Shown piece by piece: positions 17,245-26,088 of a stretch of 64,000 bases of DNA. The notes under the pieces are model-generated. The model made no database searches, was not told the origin of the DNA, and saw only the letters and a program-made list of their open reading frames with translations. The first letter of the stretch is position 1; each line of letters begins with the position of its first letter. The stretch is from Candidatus Roizmanbacteria bacterium UBA1450 (GTDB lineage: Bacteria; Patescibacteriota; Microgenomatia; UBA1406; GWC2-37-13), in NCBI GenBank assembly GCA_002329205.1, contig DCTC01000002.1:186001-250000 (forward strand). Reading direction: 5' to 3'. The position numbers and the translations under genes are program-made.

Positions 17245-17363
17245 GTGGAGGCTTGCTTTTGCAAAGCAAAAGCTTAGCCGACATTATCCCCGGAATCCTT
17301 CTCCGCTAATCAAGGATGAAGCGGGATAGTAGGCTATAAATTATTAATCAATTTATTACACTC
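17245..17363 (+). other. Structured leader between the attenuator and ilvE
   Basis: This stretch has no gene. It holds a hairpin GCTTTTGC (17255-17262)/GCAAAAGC (17266-17273) with a 3-base loop. A second imperfect structure follows, in which a TATCCC/GGGATA pairing and ATCC/GGAT arms enclose CTCCGC. No T-box sequence is seen. It could shape the readthrough mRNA or be an old repeat. Confidence 0.45.
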
Positions 17364-18302
17364 ATGACTCATATCACAAACACCTCATTTCCCTATACTT
17401 TTTTTCACAAAAAAATTGTCAAAACCGAAGAAGCAAACGTTTCAATCATGACCAATGCATTGCAGTACGGTACTGGGGTATTTGGAGGTATGCGTGGCTA
17501 TTACAATCATGAGAAAGGATTTCTCTCAGTATTTCGCATGAAGGATCATTATAAACGTTTTTTGCAATCTCTTCAGATTGTCGGCGTTTCATTCGAGTTT
17601 AATCAAAAAGAACTTGAGGAGATTACTTTGGAACTTATAAGCAAAAATAAACCGAAAACAGATACCTATTTCCGACCGTTTGCATATACAGGTAGTCTTA
17701 ATATTTCACCGAATCTCATCCGTGAAGAGCCCCTTGATTTCGCACTATATATGATTCCGCTCGGTGATTATCTTCCGACTGACAAAGGTGTTACCGCAAT
17801 GGTCTCGTCATGGAGGCGTGTTTCCGACAATGCAATTCCTTCTCGTGTAAAAGCTTCTGGCTCATACTTTAACTCAGCTATGGCAAAGAAAGAAGCCATG
17901 CAGAATGGATACGATGACGCAATATTTCTCTCGGAAAACGGACATGTTGCCGAAGGATCTGCAATGAATTTGTTCATTGTCCGTGATGGGGTGCTCATTA
18001 CACCGCCTAAATCAGATGATATTCTGGAGGGGATCACCAGACGCACTGTCCTTCAGTTGGCCAAGGATATTGGTATCACTGTCGAAGAACGATCAATAGA
18101 CCGTACGGAACTATATATTGCTGATGAAGCATTCTTTTGCGGTACTGGAGCACAAGTTGCGTGGATTTCACATATCGATAAAAGACAAGTAGGAAATGGT
18201 AAACGGGGGGAAATTGCTGGGAAACTACAGGATCTCTTTTTCTCAGTAGTACGGGGTAATGAAAAGAAATATGCAAGTTGGTGCACAAAAGTCAAAGTGT
18301 AA
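17364..18302 (+). CDS. ilvE: Branched-chain amino-acid aminotransferase
   Basis: This PLP enzyme of fold type IV transaminates the 2-oxo acids to Val, Ile and Leu. ALQYGTGVFGGMRGY is near residue 32, the PLP lysine is in RVKASGSYFNSAMAK (near 157), EGSAMNLF is near 194, and GITRRTVLQLA is near 222. Length 312 is normal. It is the first structural gene after the Val/Leu/Ile attenuator. Confidence 0.93.
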   Translation: MTHITNTSFPYTFFHKKIVKTEEANVSIMTNALQYGTGVFGGMRGYYNHEKGFLSVFRMKDHYKRFLQSLQIVGVSFEFNQKELEEITLELISKNKPKTDTYFRPFAYTGSLNISPNLIREEPLDFALYMIPLGDYLPTDKGVTAMVSSWRRVSDNAIPSRVKASGSYFNSAMAKKEAMQNGYDDAIFLSENGHVAEGSAMNLFIVRDGVLITPPKSDDILEGITRRTVLQLAKDIGITVEERSIDRTELYIADEAFFCGTGAQVAWISHIDKRQVGNGKRGEIAGKLQDLFFSVVRGNEKKYASWCTKVKV

Positions 18303-18304
18303 TT

Positions 18305-19996
18305 ATGAAAATCACCGGTTCGCAAGCAGTCCTGGAATCGTTGCTCAAGGAACATGTACAAGTTATATTCGGATATCCCGGAGGGGCTATCATGCCGATA
18401 TACGATGCGCTTTATGATTATATGAAGGACGATCGTATCAAGCATGTTCTTGTCCGTCATGAACAGGGAGCAGGTCACGCCGCAGAAGGTTATGGTCGTA
18501 TGACGGGAAACCCTGGTGTTTGTATGGTGACATCCGGTCCCGGTGCGACCAATCTCGTCACGGCCATCGCAGATGCTATGATGGATAGTGTCCCTATGGT
18601 ATGCATCTCCGGGCAGGTCAACAGTGCGGTCATTGGTACTGATGCATTTCAGGAAGCTGATGTAATCGGGATCACGGCACCTGTCACCAAATGGAACTAT
18701 CAGATCACCAAAGCCTCAGAAATACCTGACGTGATGGCAAAAGCTTTTCACATCGCACGAACCGGTCGTCCCGGACCGGTACTTATTGATATTACCAAAG
18801 ATGCACAATTTGAGATGATGGATTTTTCATATCCTGAAAAGATATCAATGCAGAGTTATCAGCCGACGACTGATCCTCATCAGAAGCAAATTGAAATTGC
18901 TGCCGGTTTATTGAATAATTCGAAAAAACCGCTCATACTTGTCGGACAAGGTGTACAGATTGCAAAAGCACAAAAAGAACTTCGGACATTTTTGGAAAAA
19001 GGAGGCTTTCCTGCAGCATGTACTTTGCACGGTTTGTCTGCGCTGCATTCGGGTCATCCACTTCACGTTGGTTTCCTAGGCATGCACGGAAATTATGCAC
19101 CGAATAAATTGTCAAATAAAGCAGATGTCGTGATGGCGATCGGAATGCGGTTTGATGACCGTGTGACGGGGAGATTATCAGATTATCTGAATGATGCAAA
19201 GGTCATACACATTGATATTGATCCGGCAGAACTCAACAAAAATGTCCCTGCTGATGTGCCGATTGTTGCCGATGCCAAGATAGCGCTGAAAGCACTGACA
19301 AGAGAAATCAAAAAAAATTCCCACACAGAGTGGTTAAAGGAATTTAGAACATTGTATGAAACAGAAAAAAAGAAAGTGATACATCCGGAAACACATCCCC
19401 GGAAAGGTGAAATAAAAATGGCTGAAGTTGTCACTCTGCTTTCGGATATGACTCAAGGAGAAGCTGTGGTTGTCGCGGACGTCGGACAGCATCAGATGGT
19501 GACAGCACGCTACTATCGATTTACTAAACCCAATAGCTGGCTTTCATCAGGCGGTATGGGGACGATGGGCTTCGGACTGCCTGCTGCGATAGGTGCCAAA
19601 TTTGCCCGTCCCGATCAGGAAGTACTTTCGATATCAGGTGACGGAGGGATACAGATGAACATGCAGGAATTTACAACTTTAGCACAGGAAAAGTTGCCTG
19701 TCAAAGTGATTATTCTAAACAATGGATTTTTGGGTATGGTACGTCAGTGGCAGCAACTCTTTTTTGACAGAAGGTATTCTGTCGTTGATATCCAAAGTCC
19801 TGATTTTGTAACTGTAGCAAAAGGATGCGGACTTGAGGGGAACAGTATTGATAAGAGAGAGCAATTACAAGACGCACTCGATACGATGTTACAACACAAA
19901 GGTCCCTATGTACTGGAAATCAAAGTCGAAAAAGAAGAAAATGTATTTCCGATGATTCCGACCGGTTCATCAGTTGACGAAATACGATTGGAATAA
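18305..19996 (+). CDS. ilvB: Acetolactate synthase, large subunit
   Basis: This thiamine-diphosphate and FAD enzyme makes acetolactate (Val/Leu) or acetohydroxybutyrate (Ile). FGYPGGAIMPIYDAL and the catalytic Glu in HEQGAGHAAEGYGR are at the N-terminus. The TPP-binding GDGGIQMNMQEFTTLA with NNGFLGMVRQW is in the C-terminal domain. ATG 18305 (MKITGSQAVLE, 563 residues) is chosen over an in-frame GTG-type start at 18278 that overlaps ilvE. Confidence 0.97.
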   Translation: MKITGSQAVLESLLKEHVQVIFGYPGGAIMPIYDALYDYMKDDRIKHVLVRHEQGAGHAAEGYGRMTGNPGVCMVTSGPGATNLVTAIADAMMDSVPMVCISGQVNSAVIGTDAFQEADVIGITAPVTKWNYQITKASEIPDVMAKAFHIARTGRPGPVLIDITKDAQFEMMDFSYPEKISMQSYQPTTDPHQKQIEIAAGLLNNSKKPLILVGQGVQIAKAQKELRTFLEKGGFPAACTLHGLSALHSGHPLHVGFLGMHGNYAPNKLSNKADVVMAIGMRFDDRVTGRLSDYLNDAKVIHIDIDPAELNKNVPADVPIVADAKIALKALTREIKKNSHTEWLKEFRTLYETEKKKVIHPETHPRKGEIKMAEVVTLLSDMTQGEAVVVADVGQHQMVTARYYRFTKPNSWLSSGGMGTMGFGLPAAIGAKFARPDQEVLSISGDGGIQMNMQEFTTLAQEKLPVKVIILNNGFLGMVRQWQQLFFDRRYSVVDIQSPDFVTVAKGCGLEGNSIDKREQLQDALDTMLQHKGPYVLEIKVEKEENVFPMIPTGSSVDEIRLE

Positions 19997-20007
19997 ACAG
20001 ATTATTT

Positions 20008-20487
20008 ATGAAACAACACTATACCATAACAGCCATTGCGGAGAATAAACCCGGCGTTCTTTACCGAATTGCTGATCTTTTGCTGCGAAGAAAAATCAAT
20101 ATTGAAAGTCTGACAGTCTCGGAAATTGAACACAAAGGAATGTCAAGGTTTACCATCGTGATCAATGCTGAGCGGGATCTTGTCGAGAAAGTAGGAAAGC
20201 AACTGTATCGTATCATAGAAGTCACAAAAGTTATTGAAAGTACGGATGAGGAGCTTATCCCGCGAGAGATTGCACTGATCAAGGTGACAGCAAAAAAAAA
20301 GGACGCACGGGAAGAGATTGAACAGCTTGTCCGTTTGTCAAAGGGACGGATTATTCATGTTGATAAATCCTATTTGGTTGCGGAAATAACGGGGAATGAA
20401 AAGGAAATTGATAAGCTTGATGAATTGTTGCAACCTTTTGGCATTAAAGAGATTGTGAGGTCAGGAAGGATAGCCGTGTTTAAGTAG
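20008..20487 (+). CDS. ilvN: Acetolactate synthase, small (regulatory) subunit
   Basis: This 159-residue subunit has an N-terminal ACT domain (TITAIAENKPGVLYRIADLL at residues 5-24) that binds valine for feedback control. A second ACT-like domain follows from about residue 82. It begins 11 bases after ilvB, its partner. A heptad-type hairpin element begins at its stop codon. Confidence 0.95.
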   Translation: MKQHYTITAIAENKPGVLYRIADLLLRRKINIESLTVSEIEHKGMSRFTIVINAERDLVEKVGKQLYRIIEVTKVIESTDEELIPREIALIKVTAKKKDAREEIEQLVRLSKGRIIHVDKSYLVAEITGNEKEIDKLDELLQPFGIKEIVRSGRIAVFK

Positions 20488-20577
20488 TTTAGGCCGTATC
20501 CAGTAGGTGATAGTTGAAGTACCAAAGCTTTGTTTCATTACCTATAACCTACAATCTACAATTTACAACCTAATAAT
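20484..20577. repeat. Heptad-arm hairpin element A (ilvN-leuA spacer)
   Basis: The spacer is filled by two arms of 7-base quasi-repeats in inverted orientation. The left arm includes GTAGTTT (20484-20490), GTATCCA, GTAGGTG, ATAGTTG and AAGTACC (20496-20523). The right arm reads TCATTAC, CTATAAC, CTACAAT, CTACAAT, TTACAAC and CTAATAA (20535-20576). The right arm ends one base before the leuA ATG. The arms pair imperfectly. No ORF is enclosed. Confidence 0.7.
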
Positions 20578-22089
20578 ATGAAAAACAAAGTATACATTTT
20601 TGATACCACCCTGAGAGACGGTGAGCAGGCGCCTGGGTGTCAGTTAAATACAGTTGAGAAAATTGAAGTCGCCAAGGCACTTGAGGCACTTGGTGTCGAT
20701 GTTGTAGAGCCCGGGTTTCCGATATCATCAAAAGGAGATTTTGACTCGGTCGTAGAAATCACAAAAGCCATTTCGAAACCCGTTATTTCTCCCTTAGCAA
20801 GAGCAATAAAAGGAGATATCGATTGTGCTGCCGAATCTTTGAAATATGCAAAACGAAAACGGATTCATACGTTTATTTCAAGCTCCGACATTCACATTAA
20901 ATACGTTTTCAAATCGACACGGGAAGAAATCCTGCAGCGTGCCATCGATGCCGTGAAACACGCAAAAAGATATGTGGAGGATGTTCAGTTCTCACCTATG
21001 GATGCAGGACGTACTGAAAATGAATTTCTCGCACATTTTGTTGAAAAAGTCATTGAAGCAGGAGCGACCGTCATCAATATTCCAGACACAACCGGATACT
21101 GTATGCCGTGGGAATTCGGAGAAAAGATCAAGTATCTGGTCAATAATGTGAAGAATATTGACAAGGTGACTATCGCGGTACATTGTCATAATGATCTGGG
21201 TTTGGCGACAGCCAATGCTCTGGCAGGTGTCGTAAATGGCGCCAGACAGGTGGAAGGAACTATAAACGGTGTCGGAGAGCGGGCGGGTAATACGGCGCTT
21301 GAAGAGGTGATTATGGCAATTAAGACGAATCACGGGCTTGAGTATGATTTGGGTATTAATACAAAAAAGATTTATCCGACAAGCCGTCTCATCTCCCGAT
21401 TGATGAAGATGCCTGTACAAGCAAATAAAGCCATAGTCGGTGCCAATGCATTTGCACACGCTTCAGGTATCCATCAGGACGGAATGCTCAAGAACAAACA
21501 GGCATTTGAAATCATGCAGCCTAAGGATGTCGGACTTGATGAAACACAAATTGTACTTGGCGCAAGATCAGGTCGGGCAGCTTTGAAGCATCGCCTCGAA
21601 CAAATTGGTTTTGAAATATCAAAAGAACAACTTGATGCACTGTATCCGAAATTCCTGGAACTTGCTGACAACAAAAAAGAAGTCAACGATGAGGACTTGC
21701 AGATGCTCATGGGGCGTGAAGGTGACATAAAGCAAAAAATTCAGATAGATCTCGTGGAAGTCGTGTGCGGATATCCCTTGAAGCCGATGGCGTCTGTCAA
21801 GCTGAAAATTGACGGGACTGAGCATATCGCATCCATGACCGGAAATGGTCCGGTCGATGCTTCATACAACTGTGTAAATCAGATCATCAATGATGCACAT
21901 CTTCTGAAAAAAATTCCGGTTTTGAAAGAGTTCCTGATCCAGGCCGTGACAAAAGGAAGTGATGATATAAGCCGTGTAAATGTGCAGCTTGAACACGCTA
22001 AGAAAATGTATTACGGTTTTGGATCAGATACGGATATTGTAGTTGCTGCAGTCCGGGCATATGTGGATGGATTGAATAAATTAGTTTAA
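20578..22089 (+). CDS. leuA: 2-isopropylmalate synthase
   Basis: This enzyme condenses acetyl-CoA with 2-oxoisovalerate, the committed step to leucine. The catalytic TIM barrel starts FDTTLRDGEQAPGC (residues 8-21), the metal-binding HCHND is near 202, and GERAGNTALEEV is near 230. The C-terminal part (from about 385) is the leucine-binding regulatory domain. Length 503 is normal. Re-citrate or citramalate synthases are related, but the leuCD genes downstream support LeuA. Confidence 0.94.
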   Translation: MKNKVYIFDTTLRDGEQAPGCQLNTVEKIEVAKALEALGVDVVEPGFPISSKGDFDSVVEITKAISKPVISPLARAIKGDIDCAAESLKYAKRKRIHTFISSSDIHIKYVFKSTREEILQRAIDAVKHAKRYVEDVQFSPMDAGRTENEFLAHFVEKVIEAGATVINIPDTTGYCMPWEFGEKIKYLVNNVKNIDKVTIAVHCHNDLGLATANALAGVVNGARQVEGTINGVGERAGNTALEEVIMAIKTNHGLEYDLGINTKKIYPTSRLISRLMKMPVQANKAIVGANAFAHASGIHQDGMLKNKQAFEIMQPKDVGLDETQIVLGARSGRAALKHRLEQIGFEISKEQLDALYPKFLELADNKKEVNDEDLQMLMGREGDIKQKIQIDLVEVVCGYPLKPMASVKLKIDGTEHIASMTGNGPVDASYNCVNQIINDAHLLKKIPVLKEFLIQAVTKGSDDISRVNVQLEHAKKMYYGFGSDTDIVVAAVRAYVDGLNKLV

Positions 22090-22097
22090 AAAATTGT

Positions 22098-23342
22098 ATG
22101 AAAATCACGGTAAAAGACATAGAACAAGCAGCTGAAAGACTCAAAGGCGTATCTCAAAATACCCCTCTGCAATACTCCAAACGGTTATCCAAACACTACA
22201 ATGCTGAAATTTATTTGAAGCGTGAAGATCTGCAGGAAGTCCGGTCTTTCAAGATACGGGGAGCATATAATAAAATTGCATCTCTCTCAAAGAAAGAGCG
22301 TGAAAACGGTGTAGTCTGTGCCAGTGCGGGTAATCATGCACAGGGTGTGGCATATAGTTGCAATGCCCTAAAAATTCACGGAACCATTTTTATGCCCATC
22401 GTGACGCCGAATCAAAAAATTGAGAAGGTACAACAGTTTGGCGACGGATATGTGGATATCAAACTCGTCGGGACGACATTCGATGATGCCAGTATCGCAT
22501 CACAGGTGTTTGCAAAAGATAATAATGCTGCATATATTCACCCTTTTAATGATCCGATGACTATTGCTGGTCAAGGGACTGTCGGGAAGGAAGTATATGA
22601 TGAACTGAAGGGACAGGTCGATTTTGTTTTGGCGACAATTGGTGGAGGCGGTTTGATCTCAGGTATTTCTACTTATATTAAAACACACGATCATCAAAGC
22701 AGGATCATCGGTGTTGAACCAGAAGGTGCACCGGGAATGTTTGAATCGATCAAAAAAAACAAGCTCGTGACATTGGATCGCATTGATACGTTCGTGGATG
22801 GTGCAGCAGTCCGCACTGTCGGTGATCTGACGTTTGAAATAGTCAAAAAAAATGTTGATGATATTCTTCTTGTTCCCGAAGGAAAGGACTGTACGACCAT
22901 GATTGAGCTGTATCAGAACGAAGGAATAGTGGCTGAACCGGCCGGTGCACTGACTATCTCAGCACTAGATTATATTGCTGAAAAAATCGAAGGGAAAACG
23001 GTAGTGTGTGTTTTGAGCGGCGGAAATAACGATATTCTTCGATATCCGGAGATTATGGAAAAGAGTTTGGTATATCAGGGTCGGAAGCATTATTTTATCG
23101 TTGAATTTGCACAAAAGCCGGGACAGCTCAAACGAATGCTCGATGAGGCGCTCGGACCCAATGATGATATTGTGCGGTTTGAATATATTAAAAAGACAAA
23201 CAAGGAAAAAGCACCGGCGCTCGTGGGAATTGAACTGAAAGACCAATCTGATTTAAAACCTTTGATGGAGCGTATGGACGCCATAGAATTGAAGTATAGA
23301 AAGCTGACAGAGAAGGATATGTTGTATGAATACCTTGTGTAG
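22098..23342 (+). CDS. ilvA: Threonine dehydratase (biosynthetic type)
   Basis: This PLP enzyme deaminates threonine to 2-oxobutyrate, the entry to isoleucine. The PLP lysine is in RSFKIRGAYNKI (near residue 50), the glycine loop is GGGGLISG (near 182), and an ACT-like regulatory domain spans about 330-414 (starting YFIVEFAQKPGQLKRML). It is 8 bases after leuA. The reactive enamine/imine product is the known target of RidA, encoded further on in this operon. Confidence 0.93.
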   Translation: MKITVKDIEQAAERLKGVSQNTPLQYSKRLSKHYNAEIYLKREDLQEVRSFKIRGAYNKIASLSKKERENGVVCASAGNHAQGVAYSCNALKIHGTIFMPIVTPNQKIEKVQQFGDGYVDIKLVGTTFDDASIASQVFAKDNNAAYIHPFNDPMTIAGQGTVGKEVYDELKGQVDFVLATIGGGGLISGISTYIKTHDHQSRIIGVEPEGAPGMFESIKKNKLVTLDRIDTFVDGAAVRTVGDLTFEIVKKNVDDILLVPEGKDCTTMIELYQNEGIVAEPAGALTISALDYIAEKIEGKTVVCVLSGGNNDILRYPEIMEKSLVYQGRKHYFIVEFAQKPGQLKRMLDEALGPNDDIVRFEYIKKTNKEKAPALVGIELKDQSDLKPLMERMDAIELKYRKLTEKDMLYEYLV

Positions 23343-23344
23343 AG

Positions 23345-23379
23345 GTAAGCAGTAAGAGGTAATAGGTAAAAAGTTAGAA
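23345..23379 (+). repeat. Left heptad arm of element B (S23 element)
   Basis: Five consecutive 7-base units starting 3 bases after the ilvA stop: GTAAGCA, GTAAGAG, GTAATAG, GTAAAAA and GTTAGAA. They are the inverted partner of the arm at 23757-23784, with the four-helix gene in the loop. Confidence 0.8.
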
Positions 23380-23392
23380 AAAAATTAATAGT

Positions 23393-23755
23393 ATGAAAAA
23401 ATCGATAATTGCAGAAAAAGCATTTTTACTCGGTGTTAAAGCAATTAAATTATCATACCGATTACAGAAAGAAAAACAAGAATTCAGCGTATCAAGACAA
23501 TTTGTGCGATCAGCAACATCAATTGGTGCAAATTACGAAGAAGCTAAAGGAGCACAGTCTGACAGAGATTTTTATACAAAAATTTGTATTTGTTATAAAG
23601 AAGCCAGAGAAACTCAATATTGGATTGAGCTTATGGTTGGTTCAGAACTTGTTACAAAGATAGAAATACAAGACCAATATGAACTTGTGACAGATCTCGT
23701 CAGAATGTTAAGTTCTGCCAAAATTTCTATTTCCAATAAGCTGAATAAAACATAG
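23393..23755 (+). CDS. Four-helix bundle protein (S23 / 23S rRNA intervening-sequence protein family)
   Basis: This 120-residue, all-helical protein has the family pattern AFLLGVKAIKLSYRLQKEKQEF, FVRSATSIGANYEEAKGAQSDRDF and KEARETQYWIELM. The family was first seen inside intervening sequences of 23S rRNA genes and is related to the Avd proteins of diversity-generating retroelements; its biochemical role is poorly known. Here it lies between ilvA and ilvD, enclosed by inverted heptad arms (23345-23379 and 23757-23784), as if inserted as a unit into the amino-acid operon. Confidence 0.9.
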   Translation: MKKSIIAEKAFLLGVKAIKLSYRLQKEKQEFSVSRQFVRSATSIGANYEEAKGAQSDRDFYTKICICYKEARETQYWIELMVGSELVTKIEIQDQYELVTDLVRMLSSAKISISNKLNKT

Positions 23756-23756
23756 C

Positions 23757-23784
23757 CAATTACTTATTACTTTTTACCTTTTAC
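23757..23784 (-). repeat. Right heptad arm of element B (S23 element)
   Basis: Four 7-base units, CAATTAC, TTATTAC, TTTTTAC and CTTTTAC, which on the other strand read GTAAAAG, GTAAAAA, GTAATAA and GTAATTG. They mirror the left arm at 23345-23379 and end two bases before the ilvD ATG. Confidence 0.8.
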
Positions 23785-23786
23785 TT

Positions 23787-25541
23787 ATGAATAATAATTG
23801 CGGTGGTGACTGTTGTTGCCACGATGAACAGCCTGATTTAAAAAAACGTAGTGAAGAATTGACAAGCCGTCCGGGTGAGGAGACCTGGGTCAAGCGAGCA
23901 CCTGCCCGTGCGATGATGAGGGCAGTCGGATATACTGATGCAGATTTTGAAATTCCACTTATTTGTGTTGCGGCGCCGTATACAGATGTAGGTCCTTGTA
24001 ATGCACATATCGATGAACTTGCGCGGATTGCAGAGCAGGAAGTCGCAAAATGCCAAGGAAAACCGTATATGTTCGGAACTCCCGTTGTCACAGACGGAGA
24101 GACTATGGGTACCGAAGGGATGAAATACTCACTGGTTTCCCGTGAATGGATAGCCGATTCTATTGAGATGATGTCAGAAGCATATTTTGCCGATGGGACT
24201 ATCGCCTTTTCCGGATGTGACAAAACAATCCCTGCATCACTGATGCCTCTTGCCCGCAATAACTCGATAGGTATTACGCTGTATGGTGGCACAATTTTAC
24301 CAGGCACCTACAAAGAAAAAGATCTGAATATTGTTAGTGTATTTGAAGCAGTGGGCGCTTATTCAGCAGGAAAAATGAACGAGCAAGAGTTTCATGAAAT
24401 AGAAACTCGATCATGTCCCTGTGCCGGTGCATGCGGAGGGATGTATACCGCAAATACGATGGCCAGTGCCATAGAAGCGATGGGTATGTCAGTCCCGGGA
24501 AGCGCTTCGCATCCGGCAATGAACCGTATGGGACGGATATCTGAAAAAAAGGCGGAGGACGTCGCAAAAACAGTTGAGGCATTATTCTATCTGATGAAGA
24601 AAGGTATTCGTACACGGGATATTATGACAAGAGAAGCGTTTGAGAATGCGATCGTCGTCGTCCAGGCGCTTGGAGGATCAACCAATGCTGTACTTCATCT
24701 CTTGGCACTTGCACATGAAGCTGATGTGAAGCTCACGATTGATGATTTCGAAAAAATTGGTGACAAGGTTCCGCTTATCGGAAATTTTAGTCCGTCAGGA
24801 GAATATATGATGGAGCATTTGGATGAAATCGGAGGAATTCCTATGGTGATGAAAATGCTTCTTGATGCAGGCCTTTTGCATGGAGACTGTCTGACGGTTA
24901 CGGGGAAAACAGTAGCGGAGAATTTAAAAGATGCTATTTCCCGTCCAGAAGGACAGAATGTTATTTCTTCTCTGGAAAAACCGTTCTCTCCACCTGGACA
25001 TCATCTGGCGATTATGAAAGGTGATATGTCTGAAGAAGGGGCAGTTATGAAATTATCTGGCAAGATGATCAAACAGCATAAAGGACCGGCACGAGTATTT
25101 GAATGTGAAGATGATGCAATGAATGCCATTCTTGAAGGAAAGATACAACATGGAGATGTCATCATCATACGTTATGAAGGACCGAAGGGCGGACCCGGTA
25201 TGCGCGAAATGCTTTCTCCTTCAGCTGCTCTTATGGGAGCTGGATTGGGCAAAGATGTTGCACTCATCACCGACGGTCGGTTTTCCGGAGGGACACATGG
25301 GATCATGATCGGACATGTCGCACCGGAAGCGGCTGATGGCGGACCGATAGCGCTTGTTGAAGAGGGAGATATTATTGATATCGATGTTGAAAAAAGAGAA
25401 ATTAATATTCTTGTAGATGCAAAAGAGATGCAAAGAAGAAAGAGAAATTGGAAAAAACCGGAACCGAGATATAAACGAGGGATTTTAGCAAAATATGCGA
25501 AATTAGTCTCGAGTGCGTCACAAGGTGCAGTTACCAGTTAG
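23787..25541 (+). CDS. ilvD: Dihydroxy-acid dehydratase
   Basis: This Fe-S enzyme dehydrates 2,3-dihydroxy-3-methyl acids to 2-oxo acids for Val, Ile and Leu. The cluster cysteines are seen in GPCNAHI (near 70), SGCDKTIP (near 138) and CPCAGACGGMYTANT (near 212). The C-terminal TDGRFSGGTHGIMIGHVAPEA is diagnostic. The N-terminus is odd: MNNNCGGDCCCHDEQ carries four extra cysteines and a histidine not found in typical DHAD. Length is 584. Confidence 0.95.
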   Translation: MNNNCGGDCCCHDEQPDLKKRSEELTSRPGEETWVKRAPARAMMRAVGYTDADFEIPLICVAAPYTDVGPCNAHIDELARIAEQEVAKCQGKPYMFGTPVVTDGETMGTEGMKYSLVSREWIADSIEMMSEAYFADGTIAFSGCDKTIPASLMPLARNNSIGITLYGGTILPGTYKEKDLNIVSVFEAVGAYSAGKMNEQEFHEIETRSCPCAGACGGMYTANTMASAIEAMGMSVPGSASHPAMNRMGRISEKKAEDVAKTVEALFYLMKKGIRTRDIMTREAFENAIVVVQALGGSTNAVLHLLALAHEADVKLTIDDFEKIGDKVPLIGNFSPSGEYMMEHLDEIGGIPMVMKMLLDAGLLHGDCLTVTGKTVAENLKDAISRPEGQNVISSLEKPFSPPGHHLAIMKGDMSEEGAVMKLSGKMIKQHKGPARVFECEDDAMNAILEGKIQHGDVIIIRYEGPKGGPGMREMLSPSAALMGAGLGKDVALITDGRFSGGTHGIMIGHVAPEAADGGPIALVEEGDIIDIDVEKREINILVDAKEMQRRKRNWKKPEPRYKRGILAKYAKLVSSASQGAVTS

Positions 25542-25544
25542 AAC

Positions 25545-25619
25545 GTAGTTAGTAGAAAGTAGTCCGTAGTAATCACATTAATTTTCACTACGTTCTATGT
25601 ACTATCTACTACGAACTTT
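25545..25619. repeat. Heptad-arm hairpin element C (ilvD-ridA spacer)
   Basis: Left arm: GTAGTTA, GTAGAAA, GTAGTCC and GTAGTAA (25545-25572). Right arm: TCACTAC, GTTCTAT, GTACTAT and CTACTAC (25585-25612). The arms are inverted and pair in register with a few mismatches. The element begins 3 bases after the ilvD stop and has no ORF. Confidence 0.75.
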
Positions 25620-25627
25620 TACACATT

Positions 25628-25999
25628 ATGAAAATAATTCATACGGACAATGCCCCGAAGGCAGTGGGACCGTATTCTCAGGCTGTTGAGACAGAATCTA
25701 TGATTTTCTGTTCAGGTCAGGTTGGTCTTGATCCGCAAACAGGGACTCTTGTCGGAGGAGTCGAAGATCAGACAAGGCAAGCAATGAAAAATCTTACAGA
25801 AGTTTTAAAAGCGTCAGGTACAAACTTAGAAAAGGTTGTAAAAACAACAATTTTTTTGACGGATATTGCAGATTATAAAACGGTAAATGAGATTTACGGA
25901 AGCTATTTCCCGGATCACAAGCCAGCTCGTTCAACAGTCCAGGTCGCCGGGCTCCCGCTCGGAGCAAAAGTTGAGATTGAAATGATTGCCATGAAATAA
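25628..25999 (+). CDS. ridA: RidA family reactive intermediate (enamine/imine) deaminase
   Basis: This 123-residue protein has the RidA pattern NAPKAVGPYSQAVE at residues 9-22, FCSGQVGLDP, and the active-site Arg in PARSTVQVAGLPLGAKVEIEMIA. RidA hydrolyses 2-aminoacrylate and 2-aminocrotonate released by PLP enzymes such as IlvA. Its place in the operon with ilvA and ilvE fits that role. Confidence 0.93.
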   Translation: MKIIHTDNAPKAVGPYSQAVETESMIFCSGQVGLDPQTGTLVGGVEDQTRQAMKNLTEVLKASGTNLEKVVKTTIFLTDIADYKTVNEIYGSYFPDHKPARSTVQVAGLPLGAKVEIEMIAMK

Positions 26000-26053
26000 G
26001 TTGTAGGCAGTAGGAAGCAGGTTGAGTGCCTGGGTGCCGCACATAGCCTGCCC
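26000..26053. repeat. Degenerate heptad element D (ridA-ilvC spacer)
   Basis: The left arm of 7-base units GTTGTAG, GCAGTAG, GAAGCAG and GTTGAGT (26000-26027) starts at the base after the ridA stop. A clear right arm is missing, but GCAGG/CCTGC can pair. The rest of the spacer (to 26088) is AT-rich. Confidence 0.55.
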
Positions 26054-26088
26054 CGTGCGTTTTAAATTATAAATTTTTTATTACATGT

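Noticed and set aside
17245..17363. T-box riboswitch upstream of ilvE
   Set aside because: No T-box sequence or specifier-loop architecture was found; the leader-peptide attenuator explains the terminator better.
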